From NCBI GenBank assembly GCA_947652605.1, contig OX393579.1, positions 23,023,674-23,087,673 on the forward strand: a stretch of DNA of 64,000 nt, in the 5' to 3' direction. The notes beneath the pieces were generated by a model. That model made no database searches. It was not told where the DNA came from and saw nothing but the letters and a program-made list of their open reading frames with translations. Source of the stretch: Elmis aenea (lineage: Eukaryota > Arthropoda > Insecta > Coleoptera > Elmidae). Shown one piece after another: positions 23,601 to 38,600 of the stretch (position 1 is the first letter of the stretch; each line of letters opens with the position of its first letter). A program made the position numbers and the translations under genes.

Positions 23601-26600
23601 CAACAAGACCTAATACTAGAAGAGGGAGAACATATAAAAAATTGTAAAGAATACAAGTATCTGGGACTAAAGATTTCACGAGAGGGCACGCTGGACGATG
23701 CAGTTAAAGAGAGAAATAGGCTGGGAAGAACAGCAATCTCGATGCTGAACAGTGTTATATGGGATAAAAAAATTACAAAGGAAAATAAAAAACTAATTTA
23801 TAATACAGTAATAAAAAGCATTATAACCTACAGCTCAGAAGTATGGCCGCTAAAAAACAGAACAGAGAATATATTGAAAGCAACAGAAATGGATTTTTGG
23901 AGAAGAGCGGCAGGAAGATCAAGGAGAGAAAAAATAACAAACCAGCGTATAAGGGAAATAATGCATATTACACATACGATTACGGATGACATCAAAAATA
24001 AACAGCTAATATGGTACGGACACGTACAGCGAATGGAGGAATATAGAATCCCTAAACAAATTCTAAACTGGCAGCCCAAAGGCAGAAGAAAACCAGGCAG
24101 ACCAAGAAGAAGTTGGAGAGAAGGCATAGATAAGGACATCAGGGAGAGAGAACTAGAAGACGATACATGGAATGACCGAGAAAAATGGAAGCTGGAAATC
24201 GGAAAACGTCGGAGAACGTTATAAACCGATATATATATATATATATATAGTGTGTTAGAAAAATTGGGGATTCGTAGCGATAATATCTGGCACAATTCGA
24301 AAAAAAAAGTTCTAATTCTTATATTCTAAAGCCTTGTTCATATGGTGACACTAAAGTCGTGACATTTAATGCCACGACATCACTTGACATTCGGTGTCAC
24401 AGCACTAGTCATGACGTCGTGGCATCGCGACATCAGGCTGTTCAGACGACGACACTATTCGACAGTTGATGCCACTGCATCTAGTGTCACCATTTGAGCG
24501 AAGCTTTAGATAAGAATTAAAGAATTTAGTGGTATGAACCTGGTAAAAATTTAGTTTAAAAGTAAAAAACGAATTTGTGTTCAATATTTTAAACAAGCAA
24601 TATAGAATTTTTTTAAGGCCACTTATTTATTCGTAATTAATATTGTGTGACTATAAATTATCATTAAAAGCACAATAATCGAAATATTATAATTTTAGAT
24701 ATAAATGTTAAATAAATCGATAAGCAATAACTGCCTGTATGCAATTAAATTTTAAAAAAGTTTCCGCATTCGGTTGTTTTTTTTTAAGCTTTATGCTACA
24801 TTGTGTTTAGAATTGTTGATACCTACCTACTATCTTTTAATAAAACAAAATATTGTGGCCCATACAAGAAATAATAAAATTGATGGTCTAAGACAGACGA
24901 AAAGTGTGACACAAAATTAAATTACAGTAGCGTAAAGAAAATGTTTTTATTTCTTAAAATAAAAAACACGAAATAAAGCAAAAAAACATTTTTTACATTC
25001 ATTGGATAACTTTTGAACTAAGAGAGTCATAGTACTTGTCATTTGAATTCAGCACCAAATTTTACCTTCACTTCGTAACACACTGTATAATAATTATTGT
25101 AATATTTAAAAAAAAACTTATACGATTGATTTTAAGTACAACTTCTATACAAATAAAATTTGATTTGATATTCGAAAAATACAAAATATGCAGTGTGTTC
25201 CATTTAAATAAACAGACGGTGTAGTTAACAATAATTTTGGTTAATGTAGTTGATGGCCAGAACAACTTTTATTTGAAAATTGATTTTAAATTATTACTAA
25301 TAACATCTATCGAATAAATCGTCTGGCTGTAAAACACGACATAATAATCTCTTTTAACCACATAACGCTATAGATGCAAGGAACTCCATAAAACTAATAA
25401 AAAGAAAAAGAGTCACTTAATGCCATGCAGATTGGTATACAGCGTTATTATAATATAGATTTAAAAATGTAATCATAGTGTTTATAAAACTTGGGGAGCA
25501 GCAAAAAGTTTCGAAACCGCTTAATATTATTAAGAAATAATAACATAAGAGAAAAAACATTAAAAAAGAGATATTTACCGAAACCTAATAACATTTAATT
25601 GTTTGCAGTGATGTGAAATGACGGTCATTTATGATTGTGACGTCATGACCGTCATGACCGGTCATATGACCGTCATTTATGATTGTTTTTGTAACAATGG
25701 TATAAAATTAATATATATGTAATAGGAATAATAAATAAAAAGCAGAATTATTAGTATCAGTATCTCTATCTGGGCATTGTATTCCTTCAGAGAGGGCTCT
25801 AGAAGTCGAGGGAGTTGAAGGTGATTTTGGACTACTTATGCTGAGAGCTAAACATTTTTTAATAAAATTTTTATTTGAATTTAAACTTTAATTTTACATG
25901 CTCTGGGCATTTCTTGCATGTTGTAATTAAATGTTCTGCCATTCTAGTGGCATGTAATCCGTATCTCTTTCTACAAAATTGGCAACCATAAGTAGCTACC
26001 TTTTGCTGCGAACTTGCAGGATAACGTACAAAAAAGTAAAATACCTTCCCTTTTCTCCGCATTGTGTTTACCAACTTTCAGAATACTTTATATAGTGGTA
26101 TTTACATTTTTATTAACGATATTGCAATTAAGATTAACACAAATCAAGTGACAACCACCATGTAAACTTAAAACTGTCATTTTTGGATGTTAGAAAAACT
26201 GTCATTTTGAATTTTGGAGCTTAGAATGGTCACGGTCATTTAAAATCATTGTGACGTGACGTCATGACCGTCATGACAAACTGTCATGACGCGGTCATAT
26301 GACACACTCACATCACTGATTGTTTGAAAGTAAAAAAAACTTCTGTATAAATTACTTTATAATTATTTTAAATCACGCTTCATATATATGCCAGTATACT
26401 TACTTTATCATATGGATCATGTATGTGTAATGATATGCAGACTCCATTACTTCCATAAAACTCGTCTCCAAAATAACTTTGAATGGCTCCAGTGATTGGA
26501 GCGAGTGCTACTGTTACCGCAATCATCCAAAGCAAAATTAAAGTAAATGCTGCGGTTTTGGGCGAAGGCTGCTTTCTAGCCAAGGGCTGGGTGACGGAAA

Positions 26601-29600
26601 TAAATCTATCCCAAGTTACCAAGGAAAGAATGAGAACAGACGACTCGCAGGACAGCGTGCTTAGGAAACCTGGAAATTGAAAAGAAAATTCCAACAATTC
26701 AATAACGTCAAATTGGTGACTTTACTTTCGCCTTACAGGTATAAAATGCTATCGCATCATGAAAAACTCTCAACTCCCAGGTAGGGATAATATAAGGAAT
26801 CGGAATTTTTAAAATTATATTAACTGCGTTTTATCATTACAAATCCTTTACGAATGAATTTAAAATTTAGAATGTGACTATTTATACATACAGTATGTAT
26901 GAATAATTGGCTATTTATACATACAATAAACTTATTTCTAAGGCCCAACTTCTTATTATATATATTTTTTACATTAGGTTAAAGGTTAGGTAAGAGTTTT
27001 TTTTTTAAGAAAAACTATTTCTTAGTTTCATTGGTTTATCTCAGTTATTTAAAAAAAAAGTATGTATAAATAGGCAAAATAAGTGGGGGTGTCATAAGCG
27101 ATGCCTCACCCTGTATAATGCAAATTTCTATTTTTCTTTGTCAGAATACGTTATCCATATTAAACAAAACTTCAAATTACAAACAAAAAATACTAACATA
27201 AAAAATGCTAAAGGACAAACTTTATGCTGGTTTGTATTTTACAGTTTGTTAAAAAATATTAAACAAAACTTCAAATTACAAACAAAAAATACTAACATAA
27301 AAAATGCTAAAGGACAAACTTTATGCTGGTTTGTATTTTACAGTCTGTTAAAAAGCGCTGTGTTAAGAGAAACCTTCCCACAATAGGTTTTTCTCTAGGG
27401 GCAAATCCGTTTCTACCCTAAGTAATACTATCGTACCACTACCTGCCTTAGTTGAAACTTAAAGTAGATACATAGAATAAAGAAAAGGTTATTACGTATT
27501 TTTTGTAATAATCCTGGCAGGGTCGCCATGTACAAGATCAATTAATACTATACGTTGTATTTAAAACATTTATTGAATAATCCCCGTGAAATCATATTAC
27601 GATATACTTAATACATAGGAGTATATTTTACATCCTAAGCAAATATCAAGATATTTAACAATAGTTGTAAACAGCAATGTAGGCATATTTGCGCTAACGT
27701 AATTATGCAACATTACAACCTCTACAAGTACGAGGCGTATTCGAAAAGTAAGTGCCGTTCTTCTATTTAAAAAACCGAGATTTTACTTTAAAAAATGTAT
27801 GTTTTTATTATAGTCACCATACTTTAAAACCTTAAACTACTTTTCTTATAGTTTTTACCATTATTAAGACATTTAACATAACTGGGTACCAGCTTTTGTA
27901 TACTTTCTAGTTCACGCTGGGCGCCGAAGATGCTCTCCAGCAAGCACACACTTCTGCTTAAACCTTAAAAAAACATACATTTGATATTACAGTTTTTTTA
28001 TACGATGTTGAAGATTGCAGGTAGGGTAAAACACAAATAAAATAAACATTTTTGATCAAATTTTTAAAATTCTTAACAATAATACTATAATAATAATATT
28101 CAAATGGGAACACACATTATGTACGAATAAAGGAAATTTAAATTAATTAAAATCGTAAATAAAAATTCCCAGTTTTTAAATATCCGACAAGAATGCTGAT
28201 TCTTAAAACACCAAAATGATGGACTTTATATCCCCTGTATAATGAACGAAATTCATTCTTATCCTTGTAAACTCATTGTTAAAAAATTACCCAGTTACTA
28301 CAATTCTCCAGTTGTAAATTTTCGCTTAAACATGGGTAACTTTGTTTTTGTATTTGTGTATTTGTATGTATTTATCTAATTATATTTTTATTATGAAAAG
28401 AGTATCTAATCTATATGGTATTAAAGGTAAATTTAACGAGCGCTTTTTTTGATATTGATTTCATTGTTAGTACAGGCAATTATTTTACCAAATTTAATAA
28501 GCTTAGTTATATTCCTTACTTGTTTGATGAATTAAAAAAAAAAGCAAAACAACAATTCGTATTTTTAACATAAATGCTTTTCTGAAAAAGAATTTATTTG
28601 GCGAACCGACAGTTTTCATTTTAAATGTGTTTGATTCGAGCGAAATTGTTTAGTTTTGAGTAAAATTAAATATAAAACATCACAACTTACATTTAATGTT
28701 TTCAATTACAGTTTAGCACAAAAATATTTCCAGCTATAACTGCGCAAAACATTGGTATATTTAATTACCTTAAGTAACACAAACCAAGCAAGTCGTTAAA
28801 ATGTTCTTTTTGAAACAAATGTACCTATTATTACACATGTTGATATAAAAATGAAACAATTACACCAACCAACACACCTTTATTTTGTATCATAATTGAT
28901 ATGAACACCCTTTGGTGGTTTTAGTTAAATTCTGTTTGATAAAAACAAATATTACTTTGCGTACACTTGTAGGGCGAAAGTAATTGGTTGGTCACTGAAG
29001 CAGTTTTCTTACCACACAAATTGCAGAGTATGCTGTGCCGCCAATCATATTCATGTTGCAAATATACACCTCTGTAATGCTGATCGGCAGCAGCGATGGT
29101 AAATAAATAAATACCCATCAGTAAATCTGAAATCGCTAAATTTTTAATGTAGAGGGAATGTACAACATTGTTACTGGGGGCCAAGAGGCGTCCAAGAAGA
29201 ACAACAAGATTTCCTGCACAACCGACGGCTCCCATGATCCAAACGCTGCAATATTAATAGGCATTATTAATATTTTATTAGATGAAAGATTTAACATTAA
29301 TGTGTTCATTTGATTTATCAATTGCTTATAAATTCTCAACCTAATAAACTTTTCAGTTACAAATATTTGATAAATACTGCTCTTGATATGTGTTAGGTAT
29401 ATAAAATGATTGTTAATTGTTTATAAAGAAAATAAACATTAAAAGTTTAAAACAACTGTTTAAATAGGTTTCTGAATTTTGTATGAGTTCAGGGAAACAC
29501 AAACGAAATTGCATCAACAGAATGTGAAATATACAAAGCAAAATTTTATTTCACATGCATTCATTATATTGAAATAATATTATTAGTCGCTCCTTTTCAA

Positions 29601-32600
29601 CACAGATTTTGTTTCTCGACGTGAAGTTGGTCAGTCGATTTATTTTCTTTTTAGTTTTATTAATCGCTTTATTACATCACCGAAGCAAATGGCTGCAATC
29701 AAATGAACGCTTTATTTGAAAAACAACGTGAAATGCAGGCAATTAACTGCATGTTTGCGAAATAAAATTCCTATTTAAATTGTTTACCTAGCTCTCAGTA
29801 CAGGGTTGTCCAACATATGTTGTTGACTGGATATGCCATCACCTCTTGGTTCGCAAACTCTTACGTGAGTCGCTGCCAAACACATAGCAAATCTGTCAAA
29901 GTATCTGTAAAGCAAAGTTATTATTGTAAGTTGTAATAACCGCCGACAAAAAAGAGGACAATACTATCTCCGAAATGAAATCTTGCTTCGAAGTTAAAAT
30001 GTCTACTTCATCAGCGCAAATAATATTTTTATTTAGGAAATCTGGTGTATATTTTATTATTCGTCAAGATTTAGTGGTTGTTTGTTTTAAATTGAGTATT
30101 TCCTTCCTTATGGGTCATAAAGCAAACTATAGATACATTTAAAGCACTTACTTTGTAATTAAACACGCGGATGTTTAGAAAACTAACACGCGTTTCTTTT
30201 AAGAGAAAGGTGCATTTACAATAAAATGTTTATTTATTTGTGAATAGTGTAGAAATGTTACAAATGTTTTTTTCTGGTGCCAAAAACAAGCATCTGCACA
30301 AGGCAATTATTTTTCCAACACATTACTATTTGTCTAATTAAATTTTTTAAATAAAGCAATTTTATTTAGGAGCATTAATTAACATAGATTATTAGTTTTT
30401 GTTATTTATATACTAAGTGCTCTAGATTTCCTCGATAATCTCGTCTGTTTTTAAAAATAATTCCTACAAACCTAGTTTAAGCTCACAATTAGATAACAAA
30501 TGTCTCCAGTAAGGTAAAAACTTTAATACTTAATTTTTTACAAATTGCCAATACTGGTAGACTATGAAATCATCCTCTTTGCATGAATGAGACTCAGCAT
30601 GAAATTTTGTATTTGAAAGTTGATTACAATCAATAAAGTACTTAAGTTGGTTTAAAAATCCAACATTCCAATTCGCTATACCGGGTGATTCAGTTTGACT
30701 GTCGCACCCCTATAACTTTGTAAGTATTGAGAATAACCCCAACAACCCTTATATATTTGAAATCAGCGAGAAATTCTCTATTAAGTGATGTGTTTTTGTT
30801 ACCTCTACGATGACGTATGTCAAATCCGCGATAGGCAACTGTTTTTTTTTAAAATTACATAGTATACATTTTTTTGTTGATTCGGATAGAGAATTTAATT
30901 CTGAATCCGACCATGTACTCAAAAAGTAGGCATACATTAAAAAAAACTCCGACCATGTAGGCATACATAAGAAAATGTTCGAGAAAAATCAGTTCAAAGT
31001 TTATTCAAATCATACCGGGTGATTCAGTTTGACTGTCGCACCCCTATAACTATGTAAGTATTGAGAATAACCCCAACAACCCTTATATATTTGAAATCAG
31101 CGAGAAATTCTCTATTGAGTGATGTGTTTTTGTTACCTCTACGATGACGTATGTCAAATCCGCGATAGGCAACTGTTTTTTTTTAAATTACATAGTATAC
31201 ATTTTTTTGTTGATTCGGATAGAGAATTTAATTCTGAATCCGACCATGTACTCAAAAAGTAGGCATACATTAAAAAAAATTGGAGAAAAATCAGCAGTGG
31301 CGGCCATTTTGAATACATTAAAATCTAATTTTTTATGTCGGCGTTTATTACCTATTTGTTTTTATTTTTATTAAAAATTAATTTTTAATACATTTTCATT
31401 GATAGTTACCGTATATGTTTTAAGATTTGATCGTTTTTTGTTATGTTAAATAGACTGTTTGCTATAATTTGAATAGACTTTGAACTGATTTTTCTCGAAA
31501 ATTTTCTTATGTATGCCTACTTTTTGAGTACATGGTCGGATTCAGAATTAAATTCTCTATCCGAATCAACAAAAAAATGTAAACTATGTAATTTAAAAAA
31601 AAACAGTTGCCTATCGCGGATTTGACATACGTCATCGTAGAGGTAACAAAAACACATCACTCAATAGAGAATTTCTCGCTGATTTCAAATATATAAGGGT
31701 TGTTGGGGTTATTCTCAATACTTACATAGTTATAGGGGTGCGACAGTCAAACTGAATCACCCGGTAGATACATTTATATATTTTTAATTATCGAAAATAT
31801 CATCAAAAGTATTAAAATCCTCATCAAAACTACTAAAATGTTTAAAAAATTGTAAAGATAAAAAATGTATCATCTAATTTTGAATAAAAACATACTTCAT
31901 AGTGTATTAAAAAAATTGAATGTATTTTTTTGCATGTAGGTAAATCATTTTTTTACTTTTAATGTTTCCAGCTTTTTTCCTATTTAACAATATACAGGGA
32001 TGTGCAAAAGTATGGAAATAGACAAATATCTAAAACATCATTATAGATACTACAATGACATTTTGTATTTAGCGTTATCGTATTTTTTGGATTCGATGAA
32101 AATACCGGTTGCAATAGATACGGTTCAACCGAACACGGACTCAAACTTTGAAATTTTGGATTCCTCTTAAAATTTAGTTTAAAAATATATCAGGTTTTCC
32201 GTACGAATTTTCGGCATTTTTTGTAACGCAAATGTAATTTTACCAATCTTACGTTTAAATCGAGGTTATTTATCAGGGCCACAATATTTTTCATATAATT
32301 GATTTCGTTCGTTTGCAAACTCCTAAAACCGATTGACAATGTATTAAGTACGCGAAAAAAACGTTGATTAAAAAAATCACTGGCCAGTCTTATCTTAAAA
32401 TTTAGGGTTAAAACTGTTTTCGGTTGAACCGAAAATCGTAGGGGAGACCGGTATCAATTGTAACAAGGGTCAAATGTAACAGTCAAAATAACAGCACCAC
32501 CTTTTTGGTAAAAACATAAGTTGTATCGTGGTAAAGTAGTGTACTGTGATCTACTATAACTGTGCGAGGTGTCATGTGTTTACATCAAAGCGACCGTGAG

Positions 32601-35600
32601 TACAGGGGGTGAAAAACTTTTGGTCCTCTAACGTAAGTAATTTGCTTCAACTTATTTCATTAATGATCAATTTATGTTTGTTTTTGCGTTCCAGTTGATA
32701 GTGTCATTGAAATAAGCATGCTTTTTAATAAGATAACCAAATATTTGTTTGGGAAACACTGCTCTACAATATATTTAAAATGTAGCTAGCGCAATGTATG
32801 TTGGTATTAATCTTTTGTCAATCTAATTTTTAAACTAAATTCTACTGCTTTTTTAGATCTTAAATGTTGAAAAAAAATAAAAGTGCTGTATTGCTCAAAA
32901 TTTTCATAAAAATGTAAATTTTATGAAAACGGTTGTTTTTAGACCCATGCATACCTGATGTATTTTTAAAGTAAATTTTAAGAGGAATCCAAAAATGTGA
33001 AAATATACAGAATGTTGCATTTATAAATTCAAAGTTCGAGTCCGTGTCCGGTTGAACCGAAAGTCGTATTGCAACCTCAGTATTTTCATCGAATCCAAAG
33101 AAATACGATAACGCTTACATACAAAATGTCATTGTAGTATCTATAATGATGTTTTAGATATTTGTCTGGTTCTATACTTTTGCGCATCCCTGTATATTAT
33201 TAAATAGGAAAAAACATTGTGTAAAAAAATCGAAAAATTTATTTACATGCACAAAAATATATTCAACTTTTTGAATACACTATGAAGTATGTTTTTTTTG
33301 TCAAAATTAGATGATACATTTTTTATCTTTTAATGATAGTTTCGATAATTAAATATGTATAATGTATCGATAGGTAATGAAGACAAATGTGCCTAAATAA
33401 GGGTTTACAGCGAATTGGAATGTTGGATTTTTAGACCAAATATTTTCATTGTAGTATCTTTAATGATGTTTTAGATATTTGTCTGTTTCCATACTTTTGC
33501 GCATCCCTGAATAGGGTTTGTAGTGGTTCTATCTCATAACATATGAGACAATCGAGGTAGTAATGATCTTTACGATACCTTGTACATTTCTTATATTTTT
33601 TAAATGGTGCTTTTTATTACAATAACGTATTTTCTTCTATAGCTTTTAAAATAAATTTGAACAATATATAAAGAAACTTTTATATGTGATTAATAACATA
33701 TAATATAAAAATAATGGTATAACTACATAGTGACAGACTTAAAATTTTGCTTCCGACTTAAAAACCATAGTTGCTAGTTCCCAAGATAGCCTGAGCTTTT
33801 GATCACGAGTGTATTGTAAATGTCATTTGCGACGTAGCCTCTAGGTAAAAAATATCGGCAATCCTCTCATCACACATTACGACCTGAACACTCGTAATGG
33901 AGTTGTTCGTGAATTTCGCCTCGATCTAAAGGCACTCGTCTTTACGTCTTTAGTCACGCAACATAATTAGTTTCGAGGATTTGGTGCTGTTTGTAGGTTT
34001 GGTTGACCAATTTGTATAGTATTAACGTGGCCTACAGAGCCCATATCCATAGACCCTCCGGACTCGTGTGTTTAATTTTAGGCTTGTTATATTTGTTGTT
34101 AACTATGTTACAAACGACAATGTTACACAAAAGCGCACGGTCAGTGAAATATAATACCTATTTATTGTTTGGAGTAGTTGTGACATAAAAAATACAGCTA
34201 GAAAACCACGGTGAGCTAATTAGATATTAGTTTCCAAAAAATTCAGTACCAACAAACTTTGGGGTTCTAACCTGCTCATCGGAGGATTAATGATGTCTTT
34301 AGTAATAATAATTTTAATTTTTCAAGGATGTTCGGCGTTGATTTCCTATGGTACATTTATTACAGTTAAAATTTATCGTTTGAAAATTTCGAAAATATAT
34401 CGATTATTTTTAACCGTTTCCCAACCAGTAGATATATTTAAACCAAATTTGGTATGAAGCACCACCTTATAGGTTACCACATTCGGTAAGAATGTCAATC
34501 CCCTCAAGCAACCAGTGGTGGAATTGTGGGAGTTCAGTTTCAATACATTTTATAAAAATTTAGTACTGTCCTGTTCAAAATCAAACTGGAACAAATTTTT
34601 TGGTAGAGTATTTTATTGTAAACAAAAAATGTCCCCTGACTTTTCTTCGTATCTGTCACCGTTTGGCGCGAAATTTGATTTATTTTATATTATTCTTGCG
34701 AAAAATTTGCTCACAAATTCTATCTAAAAATATCGCCAATGTTCGAAATAAAGAAGTAATTACCGATTTTTGCAGTTTTTAATAACAGAACATGCTAATA
34801 ATGAGGGAAGAAGTTCTGCTAAATTAACGATTAATGATCCACATTTTAAGCATACACTCTGCAACTCTCAATTTTCTGCTTTTCGCGATATTTTTAGATC
34901 GAACTTATGAGCAAATTTTTCGCAAGAATAGTAAAATAAGTCGCATGTCGCGCCAAACGATGACAGATACGAAGAAAAGTCAAGAGACACTTTTTGTTTT
35001 TTTTTTGTTCCGGTTGGGAAACGGTTAAAAATTATCGATTTTTTTTCGAAAATTTTAGCACCCTGTATCTTTAAAATAAAACGTTTATGGACCCATTTTG
35101 ATATGGAATATTCGCTTCAAAATGAGTTTTTATATCGACTGTTAAAGTCCTGCTACAAAAAAGTGGACCACCCTCTATATTAACCCGTCATAGAAAACCA
35201 TAAAAAAATACAGCTAGAAAACCACGGTGAGCTAATTAGATATTAGTTTCCAAAAAAATCAGTAGGTACCAACAAACTTTGGGGTTCTAACCTGCTCATC
35301 GGAGGATTAATGATGTCTTTAGTAATAATAATTTTAATTTTTCAAGGATGTTCGGCGTTGATTTCCTATGGTACATTTATTACAGTTAAAATTTATCGTT
35401 TGAAAATTTAATAAACATCACTTTTGAAAGTCAAAAATGTTGTTTAGTCTTCAAACGTTATTGTAACAAGTATTTTAGGATCAAAACTTAAACTCGTCAT
35501 GTGACAGGCAAAGGAAACTTCAAAAATTTGCGCTATCATACATAGAAAAGTCCAGCCTGACTCTGTGACTGACTGACTCTGTAACGCATGAACATAGCTA

Positions 35601-38600
35601 CAAAATATCTGCGCAGTAAACTACTACGGGTTCATTTGACCGACTGAGTTATGTCTAATGAACCGTAAATTTTTACTTACCGGTAACATAACAGTGTCTA
35701 ACTTGCAGCTCACGGTATTATAAAAAGTAATAGTTTAAATTTAAGATATACAATATTCCCGTCCTAGGACGGGCTAACTGCTAGTGCAATAATAAGTAAT
35801 AAATTTTTCAGTCGTCTTCAGATTTAGTTTTTTCTATTGCATATCATGGTGCACAACCAGGTGCTCGCTGGTACTCGTAGGTCTTTCGCGGTACCTATGT
35901 CGACTACTCGACTGATACCAAAATGTTTAATGAATATGCACAACGATACGCGAATGACGATGACATTTACTTGGCATAGTAAAGAATGAAATTGCTGTTC
36001 AGAGTTAATGACAAGAAATAAAACGTGCGTATTGCTACTATACTTCAGTACCATAAAACTGCCGTTATCCTGAAAGACACTATAAATCTACTACCACAGA
36101 CCACAGGAAAATTTAAAGTTACTCCTACTGAGGAAAAGTAATGACAATCGTGTTCTGAAGCCGCAAAGAATCTTACTCGTCAATATCTTGAAACAAGACA
36201 CAACTATAAACGCCCTTAGGTATTATCAGACCGTAACAGACAACAAAAAGTCGTCAAAAACTAACGACTGGTCTCTTTACAGGAGGCACTTTATTATTGC
36301 TTGATGACGCAAGATCGTAGACTGCTGCAACCACTACCGATTTCGCACAAAAATTCTAATAAAAGTTTTTTTAAAAACCGGTGCCTCGAATGATGTCAAT
36401 GTTTTTAAAATTTGCAGAGCTTATCATTGTAAATGGGACAATGATGTGAAAGTTTCTAATGTTTATGGAGGCAAGAATTGGAAGTGATATAAAACTGAAA
36501 TTAAAAAATGAATACCACACTAGGAAAAATGCACTATATTGGGTGTTTCATAATTGAATGCTGATCCTTAAGGGTATTATTCCTTCGATGATTTTAAGAA
36601 AAAAAGTTCATATCAATGTAGGTCCGCAACCGCCGTATTTTTGAGATACAGGGTGTTAAAAGTTGAAAAATATATCGGTTTTTTCGTAATATCTTTGATA
36701 CCGCTTTAGATATTTTTTTGAATTTTAGTAGGTACTAACTAGGCATAAAAACACATTTTTTTCAGAAAAAAAAATTGTTCTTTTTCTACCAATGGCGTCC
36801 GTACTAACATGTCTTTGAATATTTTTAATGAAAAAAATGATATGCCACTGTTTTTTTTCAAAATAAATCTGTTAGTAATCTGTTAGTAAAAATGGCCTCT
36901 TGACTTTTTTTTGTCCGACGAACGGTTTTCGAGTAAAAAAATAAAAGGCTATTAGGTACTCTTGAAGAGTAAAAGAGTACATTTTACTTTAGTTTTAATT
37001 TTTAATAATCAAGTAAATACATTCAAGGACATGTTAGTACGGACGCCATTGGTAGAAACGGAACAATTTTTTTTTCTGAAAAAAATGTGTTTTTATACGT
37101 AGTTAGTAGGTACCTACCTACCTACCTACTAAAATTCAAAAAACACCCTGTATCTCAAAAATACGGCGGTTGCGGACCTACATTGATATGAACTTTTTTT
37201 CTTAAAATCATCCAAGGAATAACACCCTTAAGGATCAGCATTCAATTATGAAACACCCTGTACTTATTTAAACATATAAAGTAAAACTAGGCAAGGTTTG
37301 ATGTTAAAGTAGCTTTAATTTGTTTGTAAAAATGTCGTGAACGAAATAGTTGCTAAAAAAATAGATTTTATTTGTTACAGGTCTCTCGTAAGCAGGGTTG
37401 GGCAAAATTTGATTTTTATTTAATAAATCAAAAATCGTTGATTTAAATTTAAAAAATCACGAAATTTTGATTTTTTTTAAATTTGACTATTTTCCCAGTG
37501 TACAACTAATTTATTCATTATTCACGCTACATTATATCTTTTATACAGCGTCACTAAAAAAGAATCAACAAATAAAAAAGGTTTTTACTACAAATTTTTC
37601 AGAAACCTTTATTCTTGATGAGAGATGGTATATGACCTGAAACTAATTTTAAGATGGGAAAAAATCACAAAAATATATACGATACCAGATTTTAACGACT
37701 TCAGAAATATTCTTAAGAGTAAAGTGGCCTTATTTTAAGAGTTGCAAAAAAAACTCCATAAGAAGAGATTGTTTAGAATTTAAAAATACGACCAAAGGTG
37801 AAATATGACGTTGAAATTTCAATTTTTGTTTTTGAAGTAATTTTGACATCCAAAAAGTCTGCAACAAAAGGAAAAACTTTTTATCATTGGTTTCTCAAAT
37901 AATTTTATTCTTGAGAAAAATTGGTGCATGGTTTAAAACTAGTTTTAAGTTAAAAACAGTTCAATAAAACTTCATATAACACTAGATTTTAGCGATTTTA
38001 GAAATATTCGAAAGAGTAAAGTGCCCTTATTTTAAGAGTTTTAAAAAAGTTTAAATGTTGCTTAGAATTTAAAAATTTTACTCAATATAACATATCGTTT
38101 TCCTTGATTTTTTTTTAAACTTGAAATAAGGGTACTTTAATCTTACGAATATTTCTAAAATCGCTAAAAGCTACTTTCGTATAATTTTTTATTGAGCTTT
38201 TTTAAATTTTAAATTAGTTTTAGACCATGCACCAACTTTTTTCAAAAATAAATTTTTCCGAGAAATCGATAATAAAAAACTCTTCCATTCCAGTTGCAAA
38301 CCACTATTTAATGTTGACACTATTATATAATTCAAAAATGAAATTTTATCGTCAAATTTCATATTGTCGTATATTTGATTTCTTAACAAATTTTTCGTAA
38401 GAATTTTTTTTGTAAGTTAAAATAGGGGCACTTAACTTTTGCGAATATTTTTAAAATCGTTAAAATCTTGTCATATAATTTTTTTTCCATCTTAAAATTA
38501 GCTTTAGGTCATGCCTCAACTTTTATCAATAAAATTTTCTGAGAAATCGATAATAAAAACTTTTCCAATTGTTGCAGCTTTTTTGAATAAGGCTGTAGGT

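Larger units (their letters stand above)
26670..29012 (-). other. LGR intron between TM1-2 and TM3-4 exons, mostly anonymous
   Basis: It holds a partial TA element ending CACCCTG before TA near 27108-27116, with TATTTATACATAC repeats near 26880-26930, then a tandem duplication (27158-27355) and a mariner tail (27731-27960). From 27960 to 29012 I see only AT-rich sequence. Confidence 0.45.
30640..33460. repeat. Nested palindrome block
   Basis: The outer arms CCAACATTCCAATTCGCTA near 30661 and its complement near 33412 enclose further inverted arms (31868-31985 versus 33195-33335), which enclose the palindromic TA element 31995-33192. Another palindromic TA element (31015-31764), preceded by a half copy (30681-31012), is inserted in the left arm. 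The whole 2.8-kb block folds on itself. Confidence 0.75.

Noticed and set aside
35820..36130. Coding-like patch as a host exon
   Set aside because: Stops in every frame within about 40 codons and no recognised motif; more likely a decayed element.
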